From Xanthomonas sp. AM6 (GTDB lineage: Bacteria; Pseudomonadota; Gammaproteobacteria; Xanthomonadales; Xanthomonadaceae), in NCBI RefSeq assembly GCF_025665335.1, contig NZ_CP106869.1:4552501-4616500 (forward strand): 64,000 nt of DNA, given 5' to 3'. Positions within the stretch are counted from its first letter, which is position 1. The number at the start of each line of letters is the position of its first letter. The notes under the pieces were generated by a model, which saw only the letters and a program-made list of their open reading frames with translations, searched no databases and was not told where the DNA came from. Positions 1 to 8,409 of the stretch are shown here, piece after piece. A program made the translations under genes and the position numbers.

Positions 1-375
1 AAGATCCCGCTGCAGGAAGCGCTGCTGTGGGGCACGGTGGTGGCGCTGCTCAACTTCGCCCCGTACGTGGGGCCGCTGATCGGCGCGATCCTGATGCTGC
101 TGATGGGCTTCGTCGAATTCCGCGATCCGCTGAGCGCGGCGCTGCCGGCGATCGTGTACCTGGGCCTGCACATGCTCGAAGGCCAGGTGGTGACGCCGAT
201 CGTGCTCGGCCGGCGCATGGCGATCTCGCCGCTGATGCTGATCCTGGCGCTGATGCTGTTCGGCTGGCTGTGGGGCATGGTCGGGCTGCTGCTGGCGGTG
301 CCGCTGCTGGTGTGCATCAAGATGGTGCTGGCGCGGGTGGAGGGCATGCAGCGCTGGGCCAGGTTGCTGGAATGA
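1..375 (+). CDS. AI-2E family transporter, C-terminal part (truncated by window start)
   Basis: The reading frame is open from base 1 and ends in TGA at 373-375, giving the last 124 residues. They contain the C-terminal signature of AI-2E/PerM-type permeases: a hydrophobic segment with FAPYVGPLIGA, then LEGQVVTPIVLGRRMAISPL, then two membrane segments ending in LLAVPLLVCIKMVL. Family members are inner-membrane proteins of about 350 residues with 7-8 helices; some export autoinducer-2 and others act as antiporters, so the substrate cannot be named. The short spacer to the HAD gene (106 bp) holds a GGGA/CTCGGG-rich stretch like the GGGATT repeats elsewhere in the window. Confidence 0.85.
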   Translation, partial: KIPLQEALLWGTVVALLNFAPYVGPLIGAILMLLMGFVEFRDPLSAALPAIVYLGLHMLEGQVVTPIVLGRRMAISPLMLILALMLFGWLWGMVGLLLAVPLLVCIKMVLARVEGMQRWARLLE

Positions 376-480
376 AGCCGGAACTCGGGACCCGGGGACT
401 CGGAAAAGCAAGCGGCGCGGCGCCGGGGCCTGCGCGCGTGTCTACCCTGGGCGCCGGCCGCTGCGGCGGGTTGGCGTAAA

Positions 481-1215
481 ATGGGCGCAGTGACCTCCTT
501 GCCTTCCTTCCCCGTTCGCGCGATCACGCTGGACCTGGACGACACGCTGTGGCCGTTCGCGCCGATCGGCGCGCGCATCGAGCAGGTGCTGCACGACTGG
601 CTGCTGCAGCACAGTCCGCGCACCGCCGAGCGGTTCCCGATCGCGGCGATGCGGCAGCTGCGCGATGAGGTGTTCGCCGCGCATCCGCACCTGGTCCACG
701 ACCTGAGCGAGATGCGGCGGCTGACCCTGCGCCGCGCGCTGCGCGACAGCGGCGCCGACGAGGCGCTGGCGGAGCCGGCGTTCGCGGTGTTCTACGCCGC
801 GCGCAACCAGGTGGAGTGCTATCCGGACAGCATCGCCGCGCTGCAGCGGATCGCCGCGCGGGTGCCGGTGGCGGCGCTGAGCAACGGCAACGCCGACCTG
901 GCCACGATCGGCCTGGCGCCGCATTTCGCATTCCAGCTCAGCGCGCGCGAGCACGGCGCGGCCAAGCCGGACCCGAGCATCTTCCACGCCGCCTGCGCGC
1001 GCCTGGGCGTGCCCTGCGCGCAGGTGCTGCACGTCGGCGACCACATCGAGATGGACGTGCTCGGCGCGATGCAGGCCGGCCTGCGCGGCTGCTGGATCAA
1101 CCGCGACGCGCAGGCCTGGCATCCGTCCACGCCGCCGGACCTGCACTTCGCCACCCTCACCGGCCTGGCCGACTGGCTCGACGCCACCCAGCCGGCCGCC
1201 GGAGCGCGCGCTTGA
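481..1215 (+). CDS. HAD family hydrolase (HAD-IA type phosphatase)
   Basis: Predicted cytoplasmic phosphatase of 244 residues, a normal size for the subfamily. All four HAD motifs are visible: motif I DLDDTLW near residue 18 (nucleophile Asp and acid/base Asp), motif II ALSNGN near 132, the motif III lysine in AKPDPSIF near 161, and motif IV HVGDHIEMD near 182. The cap lies between motifs I and II. Substrate is not predictable; related proteins act on small phosphorylated metabolites or FMN. The first ATG is used, although no clear Shine-Dalgarno site precedes it. It lies 85 bp upstream of the M17 peptidase on the same strand and may be co-transcribed with it. Confidence 0.85.
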   Translation: MGAVTSLPSFPVRAITLDLDDTLWPFAPIGARIEQVLHDWLLQHSPRTAERFPIAAMRQLRDEVFAAHPHLVHDLSEMRRLTLRRALRDSGADEALAEPAFAVFYAARNQVECYPDSIAALQRIAARVPVAALSNGNADLATIGLAPHFAFQLSAREHGAAKPDPSIFHAACARLGVPCAQVLHVGDHIEMDVLGAMQAGLRGCWINRDAQAWHPSTPPDLHFATLTGLADWLDATQPAAGARA

Positions 1216-1300
1216 ACCGCGCCTGCGCGGCCGCCTGCGACCACTTCTTCGTCCCCACCGCGCCCACCGACGGCCGCGCCCGACCCACAAGGACCCGCTG

Positions 1301-2671
1301 ATGTCCCTGCCTTCCGGCTTCACCGACGCCTCCACCCACGCGCTGCCGCTGCATGTGCTGGACCGCGAACGCCTGGCCGAATGGCGCGCCGCGCAGGCGC
1401 CGGCGTGGGTCGCGTGGCTGGACGCGCAGCAGTTCGTGGCCGCGCCCGGCACGGCGCTGCTGCTGCCGGGCGCCGACGGCGTGGCCGCGGCGGTGCTGGG
1501 CGTCGGCGACCGCGGCGATGCCTACGCCTACGCGCACGCGCCGCTGGCGCTGCCGGCCGGCAGCAGCTGGCGGCTGGCCAGCGACCTGAGCGAGGAAGAG
1601 CAGGCCGCGCTGCAGCTGGGCTGGGGCCTGGGCAGCTACCGTTACGCCCGCTACAAGCAGCCGACGCGCCAGCCGGCACGCCTGCTGGCCACGCCCAGCG
1701 CGGAAGTGCGCGACCTGCTGGAGGCCTGCGTGCGCGTGCGCGACTGGGTCAACACGCCGGCCGAGGACATGGGCCCGGAGCAGCTGGAAGCGCTCGCGCG
1801 CGAGCTTGCGCAGGCGCATGGCGCGCAGTGCGAGAGCATCGTCGGCGAGGAACTGCTGGCGCAGAACTTCCCGGCGATCCACGCGGTCGGCCGCGCCTCG
1901 CACCGCGCGCCGCGGCTGATCGTGCTGCGCTGGGGCGACGCGGCGCACCCGCACGTGGCGCTGGCCGGCAAGGGCGTGTGCTTCGACACCGGCGGCCTGG
2001 ACCTGAAGCCGGCCGACGGCATGCGCCACATGAAGAAGGACATGGGCGGCGCGGCGCATGCGCTGGCGCTGGCCGGGCTGGTGATGGCGCAGCGGCTGCC
2101 GCTGCGGCTGACCGTGCTGATCGCGGCGGTGGAGAACGCGGTCGGCCCGGATGCGTTCCGCCCCGGCGACGTGATCGCCACCCGCCAGGGCATCAGCGTG
2201 GAAATCGACAATACCGATGCCGAAGGCCGGCTGGTGCTGTGCGACGCGCTGACCTACGCCAGCGAGCAGGCGCCGGACGCGATCCTGGATTTCGCCACGC
2301 TGACCGGCGCGGCACGCATCGCGCTGGGCCCGGACCTGCCGGCGCTGTTCTGCAACGACGACACGCTGGCGCAGGCCTGGATCGCCGCCGGCGAACGCAG
2401 CCGCGACCCGGTCTGGCGCATGCCGCTGTGGCGCCCGTACCTGCGCTACCTGACCAGTTCGATCGCCGACCTGGCCAACGCCGGCTCGCGCATGGCCGGC
2501 GCGGTGACCGCGGCGCTGTACCTGGAACGCTTCGTGCCCGCACGGCAGGCCTGGGCGCACCTGGACGTGTACGCCTGGAACGACAGCGACCGCCCCGGCC
2601 GCCCCGCCGGCGGCGAAGCGCTGGCGCTGCGCTCGGCGTACGCGATGCTGAAGGCGCGTTACGCGGGGTGA
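1301..2671 (+). CDS. M17 (leucyl aminopeptidase) family metallopeptidase
   Basis: Cytosolic di-metal aminopeptidase of 456 residues that removes N-terminal amino acids from peptides. The catalytic half is C-terminal. The metal- and substrate-binding lysine lies in GKGVCFDTGGLDLKP near residue 223, and the signature NTDAEGRLVL sits near residue 304, followed by DFATLTGAARIALG. The N-terminal domain is divergent, as in the shorter PepA-like group. The ATG at 1301 is preceded by AAGGACCC, a plausible ribosome site. Which peptides it cleaves is unknown; PepA-type DNA binding is not implied. Confidence 0.92.
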   Translation: MSLPSGFTDASTHALPLHVLDRERLAEWRAAQAPAWVAWLDAQQFVAAPGTALLLPGADGVAAAVLGVGDRGDAYAYAHAPLALPAGSSWRLASDLSEEEQAALQLGWGLGSYRYARYKQPTRQPARLLATPSAEVRDLLEACVRVRDWVNTPAEDMGPEQLEALARELAQAHGAQCESIVGEELLAQNFPAIHAVGRASHRAPRLIVLRWGDAAHPHVALAGKGVCFDTGGLDLKPADGMRHMKKDMGGAAHALALAGLVMAQRLPLRLTVLIAAVENAVGPDAFRPGDVIATRQGISVEIDNTDAEGRLVLCDALTYASEQAPDAILDFATLTGAARIALGPDLPALFCNDDTLAQAWIAAGERSRDPVWRMPLWRPYLRYLTSSIADLANAGSRMAGAVTAALYLERFVPARQAWAHLDVYAWNDSDRPGRPAGGEALALRSAYAMLKARYAG

Positions 2672-2726
2672 GGCCTGGTGGGTGGCGTGTTGGAGGCGTG
2701 GCCGAGGTGGCTGCGGGCGCCTTCCT

Positions 2727-3162
2727 GTAGGAGCGGCTTCAGCCGCGACAGACAACCTACACCGCCGTGGTTCCCGGTATTGCTCGTCGCGGCTGAAGCC
2801 GCTCCTACAGAGGGCCTGCAGCCTGCTCGCTGGGTGCACTGTAGGAGGGACTTCAGTCCCGACGCTACGGGTGCCGCAGCTCCATCGCTTCGTTCGTCGC
2901 GGCTGAAGCCGCTCCTACAAGGAGCCTGCAGTCTGCCTGCTGGGTGCACTGTGGGAGGGACTTCAGTCCCGACTGCTCTAATGCATCTGCCACACGAAGA
3001 CCGAAGCTGTGGCGGTCGGCTCCGCTCGTCGCGGCTGAAGCCGCTCCCACAAGGGGCCTGCGGCCTGCTCGCTGGGTGCACTGTGGGAGGGACTTCAGTC
3101 CCGACACGCTACGGGAGCCGCAGCTCCATCGCTTCGTTCGTCGCGGCTGAAGCCGCTCCTGC
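2727..3162 (+). repeat. Cluster of eight palindromic repeats (GTAGGAGCGGCTTCAGCCGC family)
   Basis: Eight copies of a 23-bp imperfect palindrome begin at 2727, 2786, 2841, 2896, 2951, 3028, 3083 and 3140. Orientation alternates. Two sequence types occur: the GGCTTCAGCC centre and the GGACTTCAGTCC centre. Spacing is about 32-55 bp, and the spacers are themselves repeated (for example the CTGCTCGCTGGGTGCACTGT spacer). The cluster fills the space between the convergent M17 and anti-sigma genes. Such REP-like palindromes are common in xanthomonads and pseudomonads. Long open frames across it are artefacts of the repeat. Confidence 0.9.
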
Positions 3163-3214
3163 GGGGAGCCGTTGCGCGGCAGGCATTCGCCACGCGCAGG
3201 TGTGCCGTGCTGGC

Positions 3215-3961
3215 TCAGCCTTCCCCGCGCAGCAGCGGGGCGATCTGGCGCATGCGGGTCTGGGTGGCCGGGCCGACCAGGGCGAAGGCGGTGCCGCCTT
3301 CGGACCAGTACTGGGCCAGCAGGCGGCCGTCGCGGCGTTCGCCGTCGCGCAGGCGGGCGCTGCCCGGGCGCAGGTACAGGCCGATGCGCGCGCCGGCGGC
3401 GTCCTGGTAGACCAGCATCGCGGCCGCGCCCTCGGGCGTGGACAGCAGGCGCCCGCCGCGCAGCGCGAAGCCCTGCGCCTGCAGGTCCGGCACCGCGCCG
3501 GCGTCGCCGAAATGGGTGCGCAGCCAGCCCTGCAAGGCCACCCGCCGCGCCGGGTCGAATTCCAGCGGCTGCTCGCCGTCGGCGAACAGGCGGTAGGCGG
3601 CCACCGCGTCGGCCATCGGCAGGCGTTCGCCGCCCAGGCGGCTGTCGCGCAGCTGCCAGCCCAGGCCGATCCCCAGGCCCAGCGTCAGCACGCAACTGGC
3701 GGCCATCGCCGACAGCGTGCGGCGGCGCTGGCGCACGCGGCGGCGCAGGGCCGAGGCGCTCAGGGCGGGATTGGCCGGCATCGCTTCGGCGCCGGCCCAG
3801 GCCGCGCGCAGCGCGTCGGCGTCCTGCTTCCAGCCGGCCACGCGCGCGGCCTGCGCGGGATGGGCCTGCAGCCAGGCGGCGACCTGGGCGCGGCGCGCGG
3901 GGTCCAGGCGGCCATCGACATAGGCGTGCAGGGTTTCGTCGTCGGGGCGCAGGTCGGTCAT
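3215..3961 (-). CDS. Anti-sigma factor, single-pass membrane protein
   Basis: Predicted partner of the ECF sigma factor directly upstream. The 248-residue protein has an N-terminal cytoplasmic helical domain (LRPDDETLHAYVDGRLD..., residues 1-60). One membrane helix lies near residues 87-105 (ASCVLTLGLGIGLGWQL), and a periplasmic C-terminal domain follows. No HxxxCxxC zinc site is present, so it is not a ZAS-type redox switch; sensing more likely involves the periplasmic part. The start at 3961 is chosen because its ATG overlaps the sigma stop codon (ATGA), implying translational coupling. A longer open frame upstream only shadows the sigma gene. Confidence 0.85.
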   Translation of the reverse strand: MTDLRPDDETLHAYVDGRLDPARRAQVAAWLQAHPAQAARVAGWKQDADALRAAWAGAEAMPANPALSASALRRRVRQRRRTLSAMAASCVLTLGLGIGLGWQLRDSRLGGERLPMADAVAAYRLFADGEQPLEFDPARRVALQGWLRTHFGDAGAVPDLQAQGFALRGGRLLSTPEGAAAMLVYQDAAGARIGLYLRPGSARLRDGERRDGRLLAQYWSEGGTAFALVGPATQTRMRQIAPLLRGEG

Positions 3962-4473
3962 TTGAGCACTCGCAAGACAGGGCCGGCGCCGCTGCGGCCT
4001 TCGCCGATCTGGCGCAGTTTCTCGCGGGCGCGCGACAGCCGCGACATCACCGTGCCGATCGGCAGGCCCAGCGCGGCGGCGGCGTCGCGGTAGCTGAATC
4101 CCTCGACGCTGACCAGCAACAGCAAGGCGCGCTGTTCGGCCGGCAGCTGCGCGAAGGCGGCCAGCATCGCGCGGCCGTCGTGCACCTGTTCGGCCGACGG
4201 CGCCTGGGTCGGCTGCTGCGGCGCGAACAGCGCCAGCACGCGCTGCCAGCGCTGCGCCCGCCGGCGCGTATCGACGAACTGCCGGTACACGATCGCGAAC
4301 AGCCACGGCTGCAGCGCATCGGCGTCGCGGCGGGTGGACCAGCGCCGCAACGCGCGCTCCAGCGCCGCCTGCACCAGGTCGTCGGCGCTGGCCGCATCGC
4401 CGCTCAGCGATTGGGCGAAACGCCGCAGCCGCGGCATCAGCGCACGCAGGGAGTCGTCGTCGAGGTCATGCAT
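3958..4473 (-). CDS. ECF-family RNA polymerase sigma factor
   Basis: Group 4 sigma factor of 171 residues. Region 2 (residues about 10-75) includes SADDLVQAALERALRRW and the DALQPWLFAIVYRQFVDTRRR segment. A linker of about 35 residues follows, then region 4 with LPAEQRALLLLVSVEGFSYRDAAAALGLPIGTVMSRLSRAREKLR, a typical helix-turn-helix. It forms an operon with the anti-sigma factor (4-bp overlap). Its own promoter contains GGAATA-N16-GTCC and the divergent catalase gene has GGAATA-N16-GTCT, so autoregulation plus control of the peroxidase operon is likely. The role in oxidative stress is inferred from these neighbours. Confidence 0.92.
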   Translation of the reverse strand: MHDLDDDSLRALMPRLRRFAQSLSGDAASADDLVQAALERALRRWSTRRDADALQPWLFAIVYRQFVDTRRRAQRWQRVLALFAPQQPTQAPSAEQVHDGRAMLAAFAQLPAEQRALLLLVSVEGFSYRDAAAALGLPIGTVMSRLSRAREKLRQIGEGRSGAGPVLRVLK

Positions 4474-4514
4474 GGCTGGGTTCGCGCGGCAGGGTCGGGA
4501 GGGCGGTCACGGGT

Positions 4515-4541
4515 AGGACGCACGGCGAGGCGGATTATTCC
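4515..4541 (-). promoter_or_regulatory. Probable ECF promoter for the sigma/anti-sigma operon
   Basis: Read on the minus strand, a -35-like GGAATA (4541-4536) is followed after exactly 16 bp by GTCCT (4519-4515), about 42 bp upstream of the sigma ATG. Its hexamer, spacing and -10 core match the element in front of the divergent catalase gene, which points to one sigma recognising both. Confidence 0.6.
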
Positions 4542-4666
4542 CGGGGGCGGGTTAGCCGATTGTCGGGATCGGCCGGTCGGCGCGATCGCACCACGTGCGC
4601 GCCGGCCGGACACGCTGCCGGCGACGGCGCGTTCCCACAGGCAACGCACAAAAAACACCGGCGCCG

Positions 4667-4693
4667 GGAATAGAACGCGGCGCCGCACGTCTC
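4667..4693 (+). promoter_or_regulatory. Probable ECF promoter for the catalase/cytochrome b561 operon
   Basis: GGAATA (4667-4672), a 16-bp spacer and GTCTC (4689-4693) lie 34 bp upstream of the catalase ATG. The arrangement is the same as the minus-strand element at 4515-4541. GGAA...GTC with 16-17 bp spacing is the usual ECF promoter form. Confidence 0.6.
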
Positions 4694-4726
4694 ACTGCCG
4701 ATCGCCGCCGCCACAGGAGTTCCCCC

Positions 4727-5830
4727 ATGTCCCATCCCGATCCCACTTTGCCGCCGCCACGCGCCCGGCCCTGGCTGCCGCTGGCGGCCATCGCCGCGAT
4801 CGCCGCCGCGCTCGCCGCCGCCTTCGCCTGGAGCGCCGGCTGGCTGGGCGGGCCGCAGCGCTTGACCGCGCAGCGCATGACCGACGCCATCGAGGCCGGC
4901 GGTCCGCCGCATCCGGGCTTCCGCCGCGCGCACAGCAAGGGCATGTGCGTGAGCGGGCATTTCGAAGGCAACGGCCAGGCCAGCGCGCTGTCCTCGGCGC
5001 GGGTGTTCGCCCAGGCCTCGGTGCCGGTGCTGGGACGGATGTCGATCGGCGGCGGCGACCCGCACGGCGCCGACGCCAGCGCGCGGGTGCGCAGCATGGC
5101 GCTGCTGCTGCGCAGCGACGACGGCCAGCAGTGGCGCACGGCGATGAACAGTTTCCCGTTCTTCGTGGTGGCCACGCCGGAAGGCTTCATGGCGCAGACC
5201 CTGGCCGCGCAGCCGGACCCGGCCACCGGCAAGCCGGACCCGGCGAAGATGGCCGCGTTCCTGCAGCGCTATCCGGAAGCCAAGAAATTCCAGCAGTGGG
5301 CCAAGACCGCGCCGTGGTCGGACAGCTGGGCCAACACCCAGTACAACGGGGTCAACGCGTTCCGCTTCACCGCCGCCGATGGCAGCAGCCATTTCGTGCG
5401 CTGGTCGATGCGGCCGCAGACCGCGTTCAAGGAATTGTCCGCGGCGCAGCGTGCGCAGGCCGACGCCGATTTCCTCGGCGAGGACCTGCAGGCGCGGCTG
5501 GCCCGCGGTCCGCTGCGCTGGGACCTGGTGCTGACCGTCGCCGCGCCCGGGGACCCGGTGAACGATCCGTCGCAACCCTGGCCGCAGGACCGGCGGCAGG
5601 TGGTCGCCGGCACCCTGGTGCTCGATCACGCCGAGCCGCAGGCCACTGGCCCGTGCCGCGACCTCAACTACGATCCGCTGATCCTGCCGCGCGGCATCGC
5701 CGGCTCCGACGATCCGATCCTGGCCGCGCGCTCGGCGGTGTATTCGCATTCGTTCAACCGCCGCGAGCGCGAGATCGGCCGCGGCCAGGCGCCCGAGGCC
5801 ACCGGCCAGGCGCAGGGAGGTGCGCGATGA
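4727..5830 (+). CDS. Catalase family peroxidase (SrpA-like), membrane-anchored or periplasmic
   Basis: Heme peroxidase of 367 residues. An N-terminal hydrophobic segment (residues about 17-35, LPLAAIAAIAAALAAAFAW) acts as a signal or anchor. The minimal catalase core follows: the distal histidine in FRRAHSKGMCVSG, the NSFPFF asparagine region, and the proximal heme tyrosine in RSAVYSHSFNRR near the C-terminus. This short form is typical of SrpA-like catalases, which usually have peroxidase rather than strong catalase activity. The start at 4727 has ACAGGAG upstream. The stop codon overlaps the start of the cytochrome b561 gene (ATGA), a pairing seen in many proteobacteria, suggesting electrons are supplied from the quinone pool. 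Confidence 0.88.
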   Translation: MSHPDPTLPPPRARPWLPLAAIAAIAAALAAAFAWSAGWLGGPQRLTAQRMTDAIEAGGPPHPGFRRAHSKGMCVSGHFEGNGQASALSSARVFAQASVPVLGRMSIGGGDPHGADASARVRSMALLLRSDDGQQWRTAMNSFPFFVVATPEGFMAQTLAAQPDPATGKPDPAKMAAFLQRYPEAKKFQQWAKTAPWSDSWANTQYNGVNAFRFTAADGSSHFVRWSMRPQTAFKELSAAQRAQADADFLGEDLQARLARGPLRWDLVLTVAAPGDPVNDPSQPWPQDRRQVVAGTLVLDHAEPQATGPCRDLNYDPLILPRGIAGSDDPILAARSAVYSHSFNRREREIGRGQAPEATGQAQGGAR

Positions 5831-6414
5831 GCCGCGCGAACCGGACCGGCCACTTCAACGCCACCGCGCGCGTGCTGCACTGGCTGATGGCGGCGATGAT
5901 CCTGACCATGCTGTTCGTCGGCGTGGGCATGGTCGCCTCGGTGTCGCAGCGGCCGTGGCTGCTCGACCTCCACCGTCCGCTGGGCATCGCGATCTTGCTG
6001 CTGGCGATCGTGCGCCTGGGCAACCGCCTGCGCCACCGGCCGCCGCCGCTGCCGGCGGACCTGCCGGCCTGGCAGAAGGTGGCGGCGCACGCCTCGCACT
6101 GGTTGCTGTACGCGCTGATGCTGGCGATGCCGCTGCTCGGCTGGTCGCTGCTGTCGGCCGGCGGCTATCCGATCGTGCTGTGGCCGGGCATGCAGCTGCC
6201 GCCGATCGCGCCGCACGATCCGGCACTGTACGCGTGGCTGCGCAGCGCGCATGGCTGGCTGGCGTACCTGCTGTTCGCCACGGTGCTGGGGCATCTGTGC
6301 GCGGCGCTGTTCCATGCCTGGGTGCGGCGCGACGGGGTGTTTTCGAGCATGGCGCGGGGTGGCGGGGCGCCGGTGATGGTGGTCGAGCAGGCGCCGCGGC
6401 GGGAGGAGGCTTAG
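5827..6414 (+). CDS. Cytochrome b561 (di-heme membrane electron carrier)
   Basis: Inner-membrane protein of 195 residues with four predicted helices. Heme-ligand histidines are visible in RVLHWLMA near residue 18, LLDLHRPLG near 49, AHASHWLLYALM near 92, and RSAHGWLAYLLFATVLGHLCAALFH in the fourth helix. Family members pass electrons from ubiquinol to periplasmic acceptors. The ATG overlaps the catalase stop codon, so the two proteins are probably made together and may act as a peroxide-detoxifying pair at the membrane. Expression is probably set by the ECF promoter at 4667-4693. Confidence 0.9.
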   Translation: MSRANRTGHFNATARVLHWLMAAMILTMLFVGVGMVASVSQRPWLLDLHRPLGIAILLLAIVRLGNRLRHRPPPLPADLPAWQKVAAHASHWLLYALMLAMPLLGWSLLSAGGYPIVLWPGMQLPPIAPHDPALYAWLRSAHGWLAYLLFATVLGHLCAALFHAWVRRDGVFSSMARGGGAPVMVVEQAPRREEA

Positions 6415-6496
6415 CCGCTCTGTTCTTCTTCGTCTGGGGCGCTTGCGAGCCGCTTTGGTGGGCTGTCGGTCGCGATGGGGGTTATCGGTAATGCCT

Positions 6497-6739
6497 GTCG
6501 CGACTGAAGTCGCTCCTACAAGAAAAGCGGCGGCGTGCTGGCCCGGTGCTTTCGTAGGAGGGGCTTCCGCCCCGACAGATGCCTGCAGAAGGTTGGGTTC
6601 CTGTCGCGGCTGAAGCCGCTCCTACACAAGAGGCGTACGGTGTATTGGCCGGGCATCCATGGGAGAGCTGCAGGCTCGGCAGATTCCCATCACCGGCCAA
6701 GTGTCCGGCTCCGTTCGTCGCGGCTGAAGCCGCTCCTAC
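6497..6739 (+). repeat. Four palindromic repeats of the GTAGGAGCGGCTTCAGCCGC family
   Basis: Copies begin at about 6497, 6554, 6603 and 6717 in mixed orientation. The copy at 6554 has the GGGCTTCCGCCCC centre, with compensating changes in both arms. They occupy the space between the convergent cytochrome b561 and ThuA genes. Nothing else is recognised between 6415 and 6782. Confidence 0.85.
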
Positions 6740-6782
6740 GAAGGCAGGCGGCGTGCGGGCGAGCGTGGCGTAAAGGAGCGGC

Positions 6783-7592
6783 TCAGCGCGGACGTGGCGT
6801 TGCTTTCGCATCGCCGGCGATGCCGTGGCCGGTGGCGGCCCAGTAGATGCCGCCGTACAGGTGTTCCAGGTAGCGCGGGTCGTTGTAGGCCTCGGCCTGG
6901 TGGCCGAGCGCGGTGGCGAACACGCGCGCGCCTTCGAAATGGTGGTACCAGGCCACCGGGTGCTGCTTGCCCATGCCCTTGGCGACCTGGCCGGGCCAGA
7001 TCAGCGTCGGGTCGTAGCTGGTTTCGTCCACCGTCATCAGCGTGACCAGGTCGTCGCTGTACGGCGGGTCGTATTCGTACCACTCGTCCGACCACATCCA
7101 GCGCTGCGGCAGGCCGGCGGTGGCGGGGAAGTTGTGGTCGACCACGTCGACCATCGCGGTCTGCAGGTAGGGATGGGTGCGGAACGAGCGGCCGATCAGG
7201 CGGTCGTACCAGTCCCACTGCCCGCGCGCGATCGCGAACGCCTTGTGCACCGCGACCACGCCGCCGCCGGCACGCACGTACTTCTGGAAATTGGCGCGCT
7301 GCGCCGGGTTGAGGTCGGTGGCCGGCGTGTTGAGCAGCACGATCGCCGCGTACTGCGACAGGTCGCCGTCGAACGCCTCGGCGTTCCACGCCCACACCAG
7401 CTCGAAATAGTGCTGCCGCGCCATCGCCTCGAACCGCGGCTTGGCCACCGGGATGTAGTCGTGGTGGTACTTGTTGGGGATCGCCGCGACCAGCACCTTG
7501 AACTGGCCGTCGGCCGCGAACGCGGCACCGGCCGGCAACGCCCACGCCACCAGCAGCGACCAGCCCAGGCACAGCGCACGCATCCACTTCAT
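6783..7592 (-). CDS. Secreted ThuA domain-containing protein
   Basis: Protein of 269 residues starting MKWMRALCLGW, with a signal peptide ending near AGAAFA (residue 26). The remainder is a ThuA-like fold related to class I glutamine amidotransferases: FKVLVAAIPNKYHHDYIPVA, then YAAIVLLNTPATDLNPAQ, the GGGVVAVHKAF turn, and the C-terminal PVAWYHHFEGARVFATALGHQAEAY. ThuA proteins are linked to sugar (trehalose, glycoside) metabolism, but their chemistry is poorly known. The start at 7592 is preferred because GGGGAG lies just upstream and the signal peptide begins there. Confidence 0.87.
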   Translation of the reverse strand: MKWMRALCLGWSLLVAWALPAGAAFAADGQFKVLVAAIPNKYHHDYIPVAKPRFEAMARQHYFELVWAWNAEAFDGDLSQYAAIVLLNTPATDLNPAQRANFQKYVRAGGGVVAVHKAFAIARGQWDWYDRLIGRSFRTHPYLQTAMVDVVDHNFPATAGLPQRWMWSDEWYEYDPPYSDDLVTLMTVDETSYDPTLIWPGQVAKGMGKQHPVAWYHHFEGARVFATALGHQAEAYNDPRYLEHLYGGIYWAATGHGIAGDAKATPRPR

Positions 7593-8409
7593 CCCGCACT
7601 CCCCGTCGACCGATGCAGGCGAGCATAGCCACTGGCGACCGCGGCGCCGCGCGGCCACGCACAATTTCATAGGCACGTGCCGAACCGGCATACCGGACGG
7701 GCGTCGGCAACGGCGGTTGCGACGCGGGCCGGCAGGCGCGCGTTCAAGCGCCGCGCCATCGCACGGCAAGGGCGATGCGGCCTCTGCACTGGCCATTCTC
7801 GTGGAAGCCCACGCTGCCGATTCGCCGGAGCGGCCGCCAGGCCGCGCGCCATCGCATCGAGGGCTGCACCATCGCGCGGACGCCGTACGGGAACTGCCTG
7901 GCCATCGCCGCGGGCGCTGAAGTCGCCGGCCGCGGCTTCGGCCAACTGCTGGACCTGCGCGTTCTCATCGGCGTCGGGTCGGCGTTGGCGATGACCACCC
8001 CAGTCATGGCGGGCCTCCTCGCCGGGCACGCGCGCGGCCAGCGCCTCGTGCCTGGCTGCCTGAGAGTCGCCCTGCCCGGCCACGGTGCGGCGCCGCGAAT
8101 GGCTGCGCCAAGCGCCATGTGGCAGCGCCCGACATGGCCTTGCCGCGCCGACGCCGTTACACTTGCCGCCGTGGGCTTCACCCTGATTTAACGGCCACGA
8201 AGCCCGTTTCCGAGAAATCCGTCATTCGCCGGCCGCCTTCCGGGGCAGCCGGCTGCGTCGACAGCGCCAGCCAGGTGCGACGCCCCGGCAGCAGGCTTGC
8301 CTGCACCCGGTGGTCGTCCCGCTCCAAGCCAGCTCCACAACCCGACCGTCCTTCCGGCGCTGCATGCAGCGCCGTCGATGGCCATGCCTGCTTGCCCTGG
8401 AGTCCTGCA
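7593..8409. other. 817-bp stretch with no convincing gene
   Basis: Several overlapping open frames exist on both strands between 7667 and 8191. None has a recognisable domain, a ribosome site or consistent codon use, and two minus-strand frames look equally good or bad, which suggests decayed coding DNA. It must contain the promoters of the ThuA gene and the TonB receptor. No Fur box or riboswitch was recognised. Confidence 0.5.

Noticed and set aside
7667-8191. Overlapping frames of 105-145 codons on both strands
   Set aside because: No frame has a recognisable domain, start signal or consistent codon use; left as undetermined, possibly decayed DNA.
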